DNA of 64,000 bases from Geosiphon pyriformis (GCA_016748015.1 JAAOMT010000678.1:39624-103623), one strand, 5' to 3'; positions 10,671 through 22,341 are shown, numbered from the stretch's first letter. Translations and numbers: made by a program. The notes: generated by a model from the sequence alone, not told the origin.

Positions 10671-11239
10671 TTATCACATGTATTAGTCACTGACCTGATT
10701 AATGACTTGGTCATTGACCACTTTCAATAGCTATATAAGTGATAAGTCTCTTAGCTATAGAAAATTATCTCTCAAACAAAAATTAAATAAATAAAAATAA
10801 CAATTTTCATCTTAATCACTCTCTTATCGCTAATTTCCCTTTTCCTACCTTCAAGTATCTGAACATCTTAGGATAAAAGATTACTTGTTGGTCTTTTTCT
10901 AACATATATAATTGTAGCATTTGAAGATTATTTGTATAAACATGACTGAAGAGCACAAGTTAATACCTGATATTGAATTCTAAGAGTGCCAACATGAGGC
11001 ATAGAATTATACCAGTGGTGATCAATTGTTGACAGTATGAACTATCCCTCTACTTTCAAATTTCTTTGTTACTTTTTGAAAAGAATAGCGACTAAAATAT
11101 TTTATAAGACTGATCTTGCATATTGAATCCATACTTATTCAATTCACTTATTGAAATTGAATCTTTTTTGATTATTTCCATCACCCTACAATCCTGTTTT
11201 TTCTTGCTATCCATTAGCTTGTTACTCCAACCCATAATA
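10640..11239 (+). repeat. 3' LTR of element A
   Basis: 600 bp, TGTTATGATTG to CCCATAATA, homologous to the 5' LTR (655 bp) with transitions and one larger gap near 10700, where the 5' copy has about 40 extra bases. Confidence 0.88.
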
Positions 11240-11729
11240 GTAATATTGTTGTATTGAATAACTATTTTGTTTTGTCAGTATACAAGTTCTAAATATTCAG
11301 GTTTTGTCCCAAATAATAATAACAAAAGTTTTTTGGAAATTATTGTATCTACCAATTCCAAGTTTTTTTCATTAATTCTTGGTATAGTACAGCTATTTTT
11401 GGTATTTTTATTACCAATTTTACTTTTGCTATTATCTTATTTATGGTGTTTTTTGGTTTTCTGTGTGCCTTATATTGGATTTTTTTTATTTTCTTTGTAC
11501 TAAATAGTTTGTTGGTTGATTGTAATTTTCATGTTTTGTTGTTGAATTAGTTAAAATAATTATTGTATAAGTGAGTGGATATTATCAGTAATTTCTATTT
11601 TTTGTTTATTGCTTTTGTTATATATACTGTGTCTTTATATATTATTCCAGTTGATTAATTTAATGTGTTTGTATTAATAATTATGATTAGTTTTAGATCT
11701 CATAAAATTGCATTTGGTTGGACTAGTAT
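11240..11729 (-). pseudogene. ORF3 of element D, N-terminal part, and spacer
   Basis: Continues the D element on the other side of element A. The minus-strand frame ending at 11240 joins the ORF3 piece at 3383-3650 once the 4-bp duplication is removed. Few coherent peptides remain and the start cannot be placed. The plus-strand hydrophobic frame at 11267-11503 is only the T-rich complement of this AT-rich segment. Confidence 0.4.
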
Positions 11730-12850
11730 TTGTTGTACTCCCAATTATAGAATATTACTGGTAAATAATAATGCTGTATTGTAGTATGGTTTCAGTTAAT
11801 TTCTATGTGCTGTTTTAGCTAAGATTTTGTTGTTTTATCTTAGCTTATAAGCTTTATTTCTTAGAATTTTTTTAATATAAAATGGCCTATCCTATTTGGA
11901 ATCAAATTTTCTACTCTATTGTTTTTTTGCTTTAGTATAATATAAAAGTATTTTGTCTTTAATTTTGAATTTAACTGGTTTATTTGATAACTAGTTATTA
12001 TGTCATTTTTTTTGTTTTTTTTGTAACTTTTGAATGTTATTAGCTGTTCTTTGTTTTTTGTTTTTTAAAGTCTTTATTAAGTCATATGTTTTTCTTAACA
12101 ATATTTCTCAAAAGTTGCCTTTTGTTATTGGTTTAGTTGAATATGTATTGACTTTTATTTCAATTGATAATGTTGCTGTTTTATCATAAATAAGTTTAAA
12201 TAGTGTTGTTTGTATAGTATTTTGCTTTATTGTCTGATAAGCAAATAGTACTGATGGACATTCATCTTGGTTTTTTTGACTGATTTTGAAGATTGCTTTA
12301 CATAATATTCTGTTGAATCTTTCAATTAAACTGTTTATTTGTAGATAATATAATGATAATAATAGTCTTTTAATTCCAAATCTTTGGCTTAATTCTGTTA
12401 ATGTTCTGTTTACAAAGTGAGTTCTTTGATCTGATAACAATTTTTTTAGACATTTGTGTCAGCAAATCAAATCTTGATGGACAAATTTGGTTACAGATTT
12501 TGTATTTGCTTTTTAAATTGCTTTTGTTTCTGGTTATTTTGTGAGATAATCCATAACTATTGTTATATAATAATAGTTTAATTAAGTTAATTCTGATTTA
12601 ATCAAATAGTTGTCTCATTTTAATTGGTCTTAATGGTTCACTGGGTTTTGTTTCTCCTTTTTTTTGACAAGTATCACAATTTTAAATGTATTAGATAATG
12701 TTTGAATATATTGATAACCAATAATATTTTTTTTTGGTTCTTTCCATAGTTGCTTTTTTATAAAAATATTCTGTTGTTGGATCTAAGTGCATGTTATATA
12801 ATATTGTTTCTTTTTCTGGTTCTGTAATTACTCTGAGTGATTGATTTGAA
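11730..12850 (-). pseudogene. Integrase of element D
   Basis: The DDE core survives at 12108-12440 in one frame: LSDQRTHFVNRTL, FGIKRLLLS and LIERFNRILC give the second Asp and the Glu. The C-terminal segment (KLR, AKTAHRNWLKPYY-like, 11780-11880) and the zinc region (near 12650-12750) are only traces with many stops. Its sequence tracks element B integrase (19700-20540). It follows the RNase H and precedes ORF3, the standard order. Confidence 0.78.
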
Positions 12851-14330
12851 TCTTTTCTGTTTTTCTGATATAATATATTTTGGTAAATAATAAAATATTT
12901 TGATTGTTGTTTTATGCTGTTTTGTTCTTTTTGAAATAATTTTTCCTTAAACTATTGGGTATTAATATAGTGTTGAAATTGTTGATATTTTTGTGTGTTC
13001 ATCTTTTGTTATATTTTTGGATTTTTAAAATGTTCTTAGATTTGTTTTATTTATGATAAACCATTAATATTTCTATTTTTTTTTTTTTTTTTATAATGTA
13101 CTGTATATTTGAATGATAAAAGTTTTATTTTCTATCTTGTATGATGGTTATTTCCAAATTTTTGCTTCTGAATTGATATTAATTCTTTGTGATTAGTGTA
13201 TACTTCAAACTTTTGGCTTAAATATTCTTTCTATTTAATAACTGTCCAATAGATAATTAAGTGTTTTAGTGCTGGTGTTTCATAATTTTTTTCCATTAAA
13301 CTCAAACTTTGGCTGGCATATATTACTGGATGTTTTCATTTATTTAGTTTTTTCTAAGATAGTACAGCTCCCAATGCTTAACCAGACACATTGGTAGTAA
13401 TAATGAATGACTTGTTGTAGTCTGAATAGATCAGTATTGGTGCTTGGATAAGCTTTCTTCTTTGTATATTAAAAGTTTCTTATTGAGTTTCTGTTCATTT
13501 ATATTTCATATTTTTGGTTTGAAGCTAGTGAAATGGTTAAGCCAGTTTGAAGAAATTCTGGATAAAGCAGTAGTAATATCCAGTAAATCTCAAGAATACT
13601 TGTAATTCTATCAAATTTGTTGATACTAAAAAGTTTTTTACTATTTCTATCTTATCTGAATCTGTTTTGATGTCATCATTGCTTATAACATGTTTCAAAA
13701 ATTTCAGCTTTGTTTTGCCAAAGAAGCATTTGGTGGCATTAAATTTTAGTCCTGCTCATCTCAATTTTTTGAACACTTGCTGTAAATGATAAAAATAATC
13801 ATCAAATATTTTTGAGAACACATTGATGTCATCTAAATACATGACTACTGATTTCTATAGTAGTCCAGTATAAACAATTTCTATTAGCCATTAGAAAATG
13901 ACTAAAGCATTAGTTAAACCAAATAATATTACTTCAAACTCAAAGTTTTTTTCTTTGATAGTGAATATGGTCTTTTTCTTATCAGCTGAATTTATGACTA
14001 CTTGTCAATAACCACTATTTAAATTTAGTATTAAAAACCATTTTTTTTCTTTAAAAGCATTAAATAATTTCTGAATTCATAGAGTTAGATAGCTGTTTTT
14101 AAGAGTAACATTGTTGAGTTTTCTGTAATCCACACAAAAGCAAATTTTTCTATTCTTTTTGTGGATTAGTACTACTGGTAATGACCATAAACTTATTGAT
14201 AATTAAATTAACTCATTGTCTAATATTTGGTTAATTTTTTATCAGATAATTTTATGATTTGTTTGTAGTACTCAGTATGTTTTTTGTTTAATTAACATTG
14301 TATCTTTAGTCTTGATCTGGTGCTAAATAA
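12851..14330 (-). pseudogene. RT and RNase H of element D
   Basis: No long frame remains, but motifs are in order on the minus strand: the segment with residues of FCVDYRKLN type near 14120-14150, the active site YLDDIN at about 13828-13848 with both Asp intact, the thumb/connection near 13560-13660, and the RNase H ALGAVLS motif near 13360-13385. Stops come mostly from CAA, CAG and TGG codons. Confidence 0.72.
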
Positions 14331-14759
14331 TATCAATTCTGCCAAATTTATTTTCACTTGTGAAAATATCAGTAAAATTGTTAAGTAACATTTTAAGTTA
14401 CATCTGTTATAGTGAATCTAAGTTTTCCAAGTTTATTTTTTCCAATTGTTTGGATTGAAACAAATAGTATTTTTCTTATTCATATATTGCTTGTGATGTG
14501 ATATTCACATATCCACATAGTTGTGGAAAATTTGGAATGGTGTTTGGTATTTGATCTTTAACTTTAGTACTTAAATATCTAATAATAGTTCTTTTTGGTA
14601 TTTTAATGGGATCTTTAGTTGTATTATAAATAAAAATTTTAATGTGCTTGTTATTTTTAGCTAATATATAGAGATTGGTAATAGCAATTTTTTTTAATTT
14701 ACAAATAGTGGCTTCTGCTTTGAAAATTTGGAGTTGATTTCTCATTTTTTTTTCTATAA
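14331..14759 (-). pseudogene. Beta-rich segment between dUTPase and RT, element D
   Basis: The 89-codon frame at 14476-14745 reads IAITNLYILAKNN, KIFIYNTTKDPIKIP and LCGYVNITSQAIYE. Element B has the matching FRIFIYNPTKDIIKIPEKT at about 23170-23240. The pattern of short strands ending in a G-T-I turn resembles the end of a dUTPase barrel, so it could be a degenerate second jelly-roll. That is inference; its role is unknown. Confidence 0.5.
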
Positions 14760-15330
14760 CTATTAAATACTAGTTATAAGGTAAAATAGAAATTGATTGA
14801 ATAGTGGAAATAATTTTTTCTTTGTTAATTAATTTTTTTTCTATTATATTAACTGGTATGTCTATTTTACTTATAGATCTGAATTCATTTTTCCTTTTGG
14901 CTGTAATTCCTAATTTTTTTTTGTTTCTATTAACACTAACTGAGCTATTTTTACCAAAGATAAGAATATTGTCTGCACTATTTTTTCATTCAGTTCAATA
15001 ATATATTCTTTTTTCGAGTTATTTTGTAATATTACAATGATATTTCCTATATATTCTGTATCAATTATTCCTCTCTTAATGTTGATTTTCTTCTTTGCTA
15101 AACTAAATCTAGATGTTAATTGAATCATTGTTGTTGTTGAAATTTCCAATACTAATTTTAAATCTATACAGGTGTGTAAATATAATTTTAATTTGATAAC
15201 ATCTTTTCCTGAATATCTCAGATCAAACTCTGCATTAGTATCATATGCATGTTTTGACATAATACTTTTGTTATTATTGCTAACCCATTTGAGTTCTTGC
15301 TTCTTGGAAAAATTAGGGAGCATAATGTAT
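14760..15330 (-). pseudogene. dUTPase domain of element D
   Basis: Trimeric dUTPase motifs are readable in the frame at 14910-15323: motif 1 DTNAEFDLRYSGKD, motif 2 SRFSLAKKKIN, motif 3 RGIIDTEYIGNIIVILQN and motif 4 EKIVQTIFLSL. The Asp and Tyr of motif 3 are kept. Motif 5 just after (near 14875-14905) is damaged: RG..GFGST has become KR..EFRSI by G to A changes. The enzyme would hydrolyse dUTP to dUMP and keep uracil out of element cDNA. It lies between the Cys-rich domain and RT. Confidence 0.82.
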
Positions 15331-15560
15331 TGTTTGGAATTACAATTGGAGTCTGAATCATTATTGTTATTATTGTTATTTTGAATAGAATTGGAACTAT
15401 TGTTATTGTCATTATTGTTGGAGTTTCAATTATGATTGAGTGGTAATTTCAATTCTATTTCACAGCTGTTGATTGGTTTTTTCTCTTCTGAAATTGTGTA
15501 AGTCATGTTTGGTAGTTGATTGTAAATAATGTCATAATTATTACAATATTAGAAATCACA
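15331..15560 (-). pseudogene. Asn/Asp-rich linker, element D
   Basis: Low-complexity stretch (repeats of attgtt on the plus strand) that on the minus strand encodes Asn, Asp and Ser runs between the Cys-rich domain and the dUTPase. No motif. Confidence 0.4.
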
Positions 15561-16180
15561 TGAAATTAAACAGTAGTTACATAGATAGATATTGAAATAT
15601 TTTAAATATTGCTTTTGTTCTTCTTTAGTAAATGTTAATTTTTGATAGTATTTGTAGAATTGTTCTGAATTTATGATGTTAAAAATAATATTGATGTTTA
15701 AGATCCAAATAATTTCTTGGGATTCTAATAAATTGTTTTTGATTATTTTAATTTCTTTTGAAGTTGTGCTTTTAATTTTGGCAATTGCCATTTTTTATAT
15801 TTTGTTGTTGTTATATAGACAGCTGTTCAAACATTTTACAGCTTTTTTTTAAGCAGTATCTATTGGCATTTCTTTTTTTACCCAATTGCTTATGAGAATC
15901 ATGTACTGACATAATTCATCACATGTTTTTTCACAATTAGGAATGTCATTTTACATTTCTTTGTTTAGGAGAGTTTTTCTACAAACAAGACATGGTTTAT
16001 TGTCCTATTTTTTTTGTTTTTTTGGTCATTCAAAGTGTTCAAGAATGTATAGATAACAGTAGTATTTTGTGGCCATTGGCTATTCTTCATTATTGCCACA
16101 ACATATGTCCATTGTTGATAATTTTTTACCACAATCAATGCAAATTAATTTGGATTGATAATAGTTTGGCTGGTATTAAG
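15561..16180 (-). pseudogene. Cys-rich domain of element D
   Basis: On the minus strand, with stops at Trp codons, the frame reads LICIDCGKKLSTMDICCGNN, then KPCLVCRKTL and CEKTCDELCQYMILISNWV, and ends LCNYCLISCDF. The spaced CxxC pairs suggest a structural zinc domain. The same order of Cys pairs appears in B, C and E at the same place in pol, between protease and dUTPase. I know related sequences in fungal elements but no assigned function. Confidence 0.6.
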
Positions 16181-16924
16181 TAATAGTAATATATGATATA
16201 TATATAAAAGTAGTTGCTTGGAGAGTTTTTTTTTTTTTTTTTTTTACCCTTTTCTTTTTATGTAGATATTGGTAATAATTTATTGTGTTCTTTTTCAGCC
16301 CATAAAACTTAATATATTTTCCAAATAGGTTTTTTTTTTCCTTAAACTCAATTAGTGGCTGTTTGTTGGTGGTAGTTTTGAAATAATCACAAGTGGTTGG
16401 CACTCAAATATTTTGGCCATTTTGGCTTAATTGTAATTTTTGAGTGTTCTAATCAAACACCACATTGGTTTTGAACAACCAGTTATTATCAATGAAAGCT
16501 TGGTACTGTGTGGTTTCTATTACCAATACTTTGATGGGCACAATGATGCTATTGACTTTAAATGAGAAGTTATCAATTTTGCCAATTGAAGTTTTTGTGG
16601 CTCTGTTAGTAGTAATAATTCTGACATTAGTAGCATGATTAATTCAGTAACTTAATTGGTCCATGAGTTGTCATGTGATAATACTGCCAGCTAATCCACT
16701 ATTTAGGATCAGTTTGATAAACTGACTATCAATTTTGATATCAGTATACATTACAGTAATGAGTTTTGATTTAAGGGTGACTTCATTAAATAAAAGTGTT
16801 TTAACTGGTTTCTTTAATTTAAAAGGAAAAATGGCAGTAAGTGATTCATTTTCACTTTGGCTGTATATTTGTTTTAAGTTGATAAGATCAATTTTTTGAT
16901 TGTGAAGACTGTAAATAAATCTTT
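16181..16924 (-). pseudogene. Protease region of element D
   Basis: Retropepsin core LILNSGLAGSIIT at about 16680-16720; DSG is changed to NSG (GAT to AAT). Flanking pieces match B: IITTNRATKTSIGKIDNFSF, then VIETTQYQAFIDNNWLF. The N-terminal side (AIFPFKLKK) stops at 16924, where LINE-A sequence begins. The gag and 5' LTR of D are missing from the window. An A/K-rich run at 16230-16255 interrupts the C-terminal part. Confidence 0.72.
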
Positions 16925-17548
16925 TTTTGTTGTCTTGGTTGGAGATTTCAATAAAAATGGTTTACACAGATTTTCTAATTTTAAGAAGTGCCTCAATTTG
17001 GGTCTGGTCAATTCTTTGTCAAAAAGTTTGGTTATGAATAATTCTACATAAAAAAATTCAAGAGATACTAAAAAAACAATTGATTACATATTTGTTTTTT
17101 TAAATTTGGCCAATACAGTAGTACATCAAAATATTTTGGACATCAGTAAACATTTTAACACTAATTACTATGCTGTTTCTGTGTCTGTGAGTTTGGGTGG
17201 ATTGTTGGATATGCAGTTAAACTCTTTTTATAAACAAACAAATAGGGATTATTGGAAGTTTAATGTTGAAAGTGCTGATAAAACTAAGTAGTGCAAGTTC
17301 AAAGAGTCTATAACAAATAATGCTATAATGTTTTCTGATGAGTTTGTTATGTTTAAAGACTTTTCAAATTTGGATGTTATGTAAAATGTTATCCATAAGG
17401 TAATATGTCTTTTAGCAGATAAGATTTTTAAAAAAAAGTGGTTCAAAAGATATGATGATGTTTTTACCAAGGAACCCTTTAAGTTTCATAAACTGGAAAT
17501 TTTAGTGTCAAAGATTGTTAAGTTTTTACATAAAGGTGTTGGTGGTAT
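16925..17548 (+). pseudogene. LINE-A ORF2, endonuclease part
   Basis: APE-type endonuclease and linker of a non-LTR retrotransposon, 5'-truncated at its junction with element D. Seen: LVGDFNKNG (catalytic GDFN), TIDYIFV, then FNTNYYAVSVSVSLGGLLD. The usual D-H pair near the C-terminus (DTDH) is now NTNY. The linker follows (DYWKFNVES, MFSDEF, KKWFKRYDD). The copy is cut by element B at 17549 and resumes at 28448. Stops are at Trp codons (17290, 17383). Confidence 0.85.
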
Positions 17549-17992
17549 TATTATGGGTAAACTAAGTAGGGTATGATAGTAATGTTTGGTGCTCTATGTT
17601 TTTGTCTTTCAAGATTGTTTGCTCTTTCCACAATGTCAGTGTTATCAGTCTTTGAAGGTCTATTCATGGATGTAAATTTACTTGTTGAGTTCTTCAGTTA
17701 TAAGGCACAGAGTTTGTCTTTTGTCAATTGCAACATTTTCTGTAAATGTGAGCTTTTTTCTTTATGCTAACAAGTGCAGTTATTAGGATTCAGCATTGTC
17801 TTTTTGTTCTTCTGGTAAGCTACCAAAATAACATTAATATCCAAAACTTAGGGGGAGCTTTCCTCTTTTACTAGACTATTATGATGTCTATTTCAAGACA
17901 GTTGATTTTTCTATGTTGCTGCTCCAAACAAAAAAAAAATAAAAAAAAATAAAAAAAGAAAAAAAAAAGAAAAAAAAAGAATTAGTTCCTGT

Positions 17993-18017
17993 CAATTGCC
18001 ATGATCAAAAGCAATTG
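17993..18017. other. Stem-loop in B 3' LTR
   Basis: CAATTGC and GCAATTG pair around an 11-base loop (CATGATCAAAA). It sits beside a long A-rich tract. The homologous D-type LTR has CAATAGC/GCTATTG, a compensatory change in both arms. Confidence 0.55.
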
Positions 18018-18305
18018 GTCCAAATTGTTAAGGATTTGAGATGTTTATGCTAATAACATCTGTCCTGAAACAAAGATAAAAAATACTGATTTTAATTTTA
18101 ATTAAAATCCATAAGATTAGAGAACATGAATTGGTAGATTGGATTTTGTTTTGATAATTATTGTATTTTGGACTATAAATATATGATAAGTATAATACAA
18201 AGTAAAATTAATTACTAACTACTTGACTAACTAACTGACTTTTTAACTTCTACAACTATTTGCTTTTATATATTCTTTTGGTTTTACAGGATTGTTTTCA
18301 ATTGC

Positions 18306-18415
18306 TTTACTATTGTTAATTATTGTTTGTTATTGCTAGCTATTGTTTGTTATTGTTAGCTATTGCTTATTATTGCTAGCTATTGTTTATTATTGTTAGC
18401 TATTGCTCGTATTTG
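18306..18415 (-). repeat. 20-bp tandem array in B 3' LTR
   Basis: Alternating TATTGYTAGC and TATTGYTTRT decamers forming 20-bp units, about five copies. The other LTR has about seven. It lies near the transcriptional upstream end of the LTR (U3). Confidence 0.75.
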
Positions 18416-18493
18416 TCCTGTATTACTTCGAGTTGTACCATGTTTTTTTTGTCACCTTTCTTTGTCACATTTTTCTATAGTTTTTTGGTTTTT

Positions 18494-19130
18494 CTACTCG
18501 GTTAACATTATTTTTCTCTTTTTAAAATTGAGCTTCTGTAAAATTATCTATTTTAGCCAAGTTTGTGTTTTCCATAAAGAACTTGAATGTTGCTTTCAGT
18601 ATTGCTTTTTATAGAACTTCAAATTGTGTGTTTATTATCTGTTCTATGTTGTTGACTGTAATAGTTTTTAAAGTTTTGTTTAATAGTACTATTGAATAGT
18701 GTTTAAATGCTGAATATAGTTGGTATGTTGCTTTGTAGTATAAGTTTAAGTTGTTTCTTCTCACGAATTTTTCTACTTGTCTGCAGGCTTCTTTGTTAAT
18801 TGTTTAATGGTTGAGGTTTTCATATAAGCTATTTAATTCTAATTGTACCCCAATTTTAAATAGCCAATAAATAAGTAGAAGTTTCTTTTTCTATTTTTTT
18901 GCATTTTTAGGTGTCTATTCTCCTGTTACTGGCTTCAGTGTTTGTCTGTTCAGACCCTTTCTTATTTCCTCAATCCTCACCTGACACAGTTCTATTTCTG
19001 TCACTTTCACCTTTACCTTATCTGTGTCAAGTTCTATTCATGCCATTTCCCTTTTTCTTTTTCTTTCATAAGAAGAGATTTGCTTGTAGGGGTGAGACAC
19101 CTTAGTTCTAGTTGAACTTTTGTTCACCCC
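18494..19130 (-). pseudogene. ORF3 of element B
   Basis: Minus-strand frame after integrase. Readable: FVRRNNLNLYYKATYQLYS, AFKHYSIVLLNKTLKTITVN, IEQIINTQFEVL. The C-terminus in the adjacent frame reads KKRKIMLTE and stops at 18494-18496, inside the LTR, with the polypurine tract coding the Lys/Arg run. It resembles ORF3 of C and E (HYKLRAAFKLYNLF, ILQNPIL, LKFQQF) in spacing and pattern. Function unknown. Start not determined. Confidence 0.55.
18508..18527 (-). other. Polypurine tract of element B
   Basis: Minus-strand A/G run AAAAAGAGAAAAATAA directly before the LTR start TGTTAACC. Confidence 0.6.
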
Positions 19131-20660
19131 TTTTTTGCTCTTATCTCTGTATTATATCTCTTTTTTATTAATTGTGATTTCTATTTGGGCAAAAGATTGT
19201 TGAATTGCATTAAACAGTTGTTTCATAAGTTATAGAATTAGATCTAAAAGATTTATGTTGAAAAGATTCTATCATTTTCTCATTGTTTTTTGGATGGTAT
19301 ATATACTTTAATTTCTCAATTTAATTTGCTATGTGTTGCCTATGTTTCAATGACAATAATTGGTTCCAGATTTTGTGGTATATCTTCTGGTCTGATTAAT
19401 GAAATTTGTGTTCTTAGTTAAGATACTAATAATAATGACTGTTGTTTTGCATGATAAATTTTTAATCAATTCCCATGAGCTACTTTCTTTAAAACCCTGT
19501 TTTTCAATCATAATTTGTAAGCTCCATTTCCTAAAGCTTTGTGTATGTGGAATGGGCCATCTCATTTTGAGTCAAACTTTCCACTCCATTGTTTCTCTGC
19601 TTTTATACAATGTAATAATACTTGGTCTCCAATCTTAAATTCTATTGGTTGTTCAAGTAGACAATTATCATGTCTTTCTTTTTGTTGTTCTTAAGCATTA
19701 CTAATTTTGTTAACTGCTGTTTTATGATTGTTTTCTAATGTTTCCATTAGCTGGTATGTTTTTTGGCATAAAGTAGCTTCAAAATTTTTTTTGTTGATAG
19801 TTTTTGTTAAGTAGAATGCTATTTCTCATTCAATAGATAGCATTGCTTTTCTTCCATAGACTAATTTAAATGGTGTAAACTGTGTCATATTTTGCTTTAA
19901 TGTTTAATATGCAAAGAGTACAGAAAATATGAATAAGTTCCATTCTTGTTCATTTTCATAATTTATTTTTGCTAATGCTTCACATAATGTCCTATTAAAC
20001 TGTTCTATCAGTCTATTTGTTTGTGGGTAATATGGTGATGATAGAGGTTGTTTTATACCAAATTGTTGACTCAATTCAGTTAACGTAGTATTGACAAAAT
20101 GTGTTTCTTGGTCTGATAACAATTTTTTCGGGCATCCATGTCTGCATATTAGATCTTGGTATATGAATTTGGCTACTGTTTTGGCATTAGCTACTTGGAT
20201 TGCTCTGGCTTCTGGCTATTTTGTAAGGTAGTCTATGGCTACTACAATGTAATGATTTTCTTTAGATGTAATCAAAAAAAGACCAACCAAATCAATCTTA
20301 ATTCTATCAAATGGATTTTCAACTAGAATAGATTGAAGTGGTTCTGTTATTCTAGCTTCTTTTCTTTGCTGGTATGAGTCACAATTGAGAACATACTTGA
20401 AGATATTCTTATATATTGTAAGCCAATAGTATAGATTTGTTGTTCTTTCCAGAATCACGTCTTTGTTGAAGTGTTTTGCAGTTGAATCAGAATACATACT
20501 ATATAATATAGCTTCTTTTTTACTGTTCTTGATCAATTATTATGGAGTGATGTGGTTTCGTTATTCTCAATGATAGAGTTGATTATTTTGAATAAAGTAA
20601 TTTTGCACTTGTTTCCATATGGTATTTTGTTTTTGTTGAAATAAAATCTTCTTAAAACAT
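19131..20660 (-). pseudogene. Integrase of element B
   Basis: Zinc domain and core at 20216-20536: MYSDSTAKHF (first His now Tyr), NCDSYQQRKEAR (second Cys now Tyr), IDLVGLFLIT, VAIDYLTK. The second half is at 19904-20122: LSDQETHFVNTTL, PYYPQTNRLIEQFNRTLCEAL, with the D and E kept. The GPF-type C-terminus is near 19510-19640. Stops lie at 20220 and elsewhere. It is the closest relative of the E1 and D integrases and the reference used here for their decay. Confidence 0.85.
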
Positions 20661-21450
20661 AGTGTCAATAGATACTGATATAGTTGCTAATAAGTAAGTA
20701 TGTCCATGGGTCCAAGATTAGGTTTGTGGTATTCTTAACAAATTGTTGATATTGGTATTCTTAAATCCTTCCTTGTAATGAACTTTGAGTAAGAATTGTT
20801 GCAGATAAGTACTTCATCTTGCATATTTTCCTTCCAGCTATGAGTTATTGAATAGCTAGATTAATCCTTTATGATCAGTATATAGATTGAATAGTTGACT
20901 TAGGTAATGTTTCTAGGTTTGTACTGCCCAATAAATGGCAAGACATTCCAAGTCTGTTGTACTATATATCTTTTTTGCTAGACTTGTGCTATGGCTAGCA
21001 TATGTAATTGTATGTTCCCTTTTGTCTGGTTTGATCTGAGATAAGACGGCTCCTAGTGCATTTTTTGAGGCATTCATAGCAACAATAAAATGTTTGGTAA
21101 AATCTGAGTAGATCAATACTGGAGAGGTGATTAACCACTGTTTGAAATAGTTGAATGCTTTCTGTTGTTCCTCTTTCCATTGGTATGGTATGTGCTTAGA
21201 TAACAAATGATAGAATGGTTTTGTAATGGTTGAGAAATCTTTGACAAATTGTCAGTAATATTCTGCTAATCTTAGGAATCTACATAATTCTCAAAGATTG
21301 ATGGGAGCTGGGAAATCTTTGACTTTTTGAATCTTGTCTAGATTGGGTTTGACTCCATCTTTGCCAATTACATGTTCTAGGAATTTCAGCTTGGTTTTTC
21401 CAAAAAAACATTTGTTAGAGTTAAGTTTTAGTTCAGCATTTTAAAGACGT
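20661..21450 (-). pseudogene. RNase H and RT thumb of element B
   Basis: The frame at 20913-21206 reads WKEEQQKAFNYFKQWLITSP, MNASKNALGAVLSQ (TDAS is now MNAS), ITYASHST and TTDLECLAIYWAVQ. The thumb/connection follows at 21206-21446 up to NAELKLNSNKCFF. The reading is then broken at a VFERL site by a solo LTR (21451-22337) and resumes at 22342. The 4-bp target ACGT is at 21447-21450 and, changed to ACAT, at 22338-22341. Confidence 0.82.
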
Positions 21451-21891
21451 TGTTACAGGTAATTATTTCTGCTGTTGAATTGAATAACAAACCCATAACT
21501 TGGTGCTCAAAAGCTACTTCCATTAATGATGTTCTGTAAGTGTTGTATCTGAAGGTTTTGATGAAGTCCTTTGTATAATGGACAGAGATCAATAGTGTCA
21601 ATAGTAGATGTATCTTTCCAAGAGTTTTTCCAATTTCTTTCTCAGCATGGTGGCTGGATTTAGTCTGGCAGTTGTGCCCTTCTGGTAAGCTATCCAATAA
21701 TATATAAAATCCTATCCTTATTTCTAGGTCTTTTACCAAGCTATCCTTAACATTAATAACTCAGTGCTTAATCTTTTAATCAATTAGTATACAACAACAA
21801 AATCAAAGAAAGAAAGAAAATAAAATAAAAAAAATAAAATAAAGAAAATAGAGAAAATAAGTCAAGGCAATTTGGTATGTTAGTATCTCGT

Positions 21892-21916
21892 CAATAGCCA
21901 TAATCAAAAGCTATTG
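21892..21916. other. Stem-loop in solo D-type LTR
   Basis: CAATAGC and GCTATTG pair around CATAATCAAAA. It is the counterpart of the B LTR stem-loop with both arms changed and pairing preserved. Confidence 0.55.
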
Positions 21917-22125
21917 TTCCAGTGTGGTTAAGTATCAATTACTATCAACACTTCATGTTGATAGTAAAGAGTGGGTTGAGATATGGAATAATTATTTATT
22001 TGATAATTGGAAACTGGAATATTGCTTAGATTAAATCTAAACTGAGAGGTCTGTCTTTTCAGCTTCTAATCCTACTGCTATATATATAATTGAGATTTCT
22101 CAATTCCTCAATTCTTTGCGACAGG

Positions 22126-22262
22126 AATCCTGGAATTCTTGGAATCCTGCAATTCTTGATGAGAGAAATCCTGGAATTCTGAAATCCTGCAATTCCTCAT
22201 CAGGGAATTCTGAAATTCCTGGAATCCTGCAATTCTTCTGAGAGGAATTCTGGAATTCCACA
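22126..22262 (-). repeat. 40-bp (2 x 20) tandem array in D-type LTR
   Basis: About three and a half units built from GGAATCCTGCAATTC and GGAATTCTG segments, spaced 40-41 bases. A shorter, decayed form is at 3200-3290 in the other D-type LTR. Confidence 0.7.
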
Positions 22263-22341
22263 TTTACTATGTCTACCTCTGATTGGCTAATATCTACTGA
22301 CTAATAATACTATATTTCCTATATTCTATGAGTAACAACAT

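Larger units (their letters stand above)
3651..11239 (+). mobile_element. Ty3/gypsy LTR retrotransposon, element A
   Basis: A 7.6 kb element with LTRs at both ends, gag, protease, RT, RNase H, integrase and a third ORF, all on the plus strand. It is inserted in ORF3 of element D. Flanking tetranucleotides are ATAG (3647-3650) and GTAA (11240-11243), both one G to A step from GTAG, which fits a 4-bp target duplication. Many stops at former Trp and Gln codons, a one-base loss near 9497 and a frame change in gag show it is dead. Unlike B-E it has no dUTPase. Confidence 0.9.
17549..18507 (-). repeat. 3' LTR of element B
   Basis: 959 bp, TATTAT...GTTAACA, matching the 982-bp LTR at 27466-28447. 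Length difference comes from the A-rich tract (17930-17980) and fewer copies of the 20-bp repeat (18306-18415). The stem-loop is at 17993-18017. Confidence 0.88.
21451..22337 (-). repeat. Solo D-type LTR inserted in element B RT
   Basis: 887 bp, perfect TGTTAC...GTAACA ends, no internal region, so it arose by LTR-LTR recombination. It is homologous to the D 3' LTR at 2466-3361 but much less decayed. It contains TTGGTGCTC 52-60 bases from its left end, an A-rich tract (21795-21865), the stem-loop 21892-21916 and a 40-bp repeat array at 22126-22262. Confidence 0.88.

Noticed and set aside
11267-11503. 78-codon membrane-like frame
   Set aside because: It is the T-rich complement of the ORF3 region of element D; hydrophobicity comes from composition.
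17993-18017. Stem-loop followed by T-rich strand as a bacterial-type terminator
   Set aside because: The context is an LTR of a nuclear fungal element; weak AT stem and no bacterial genes.
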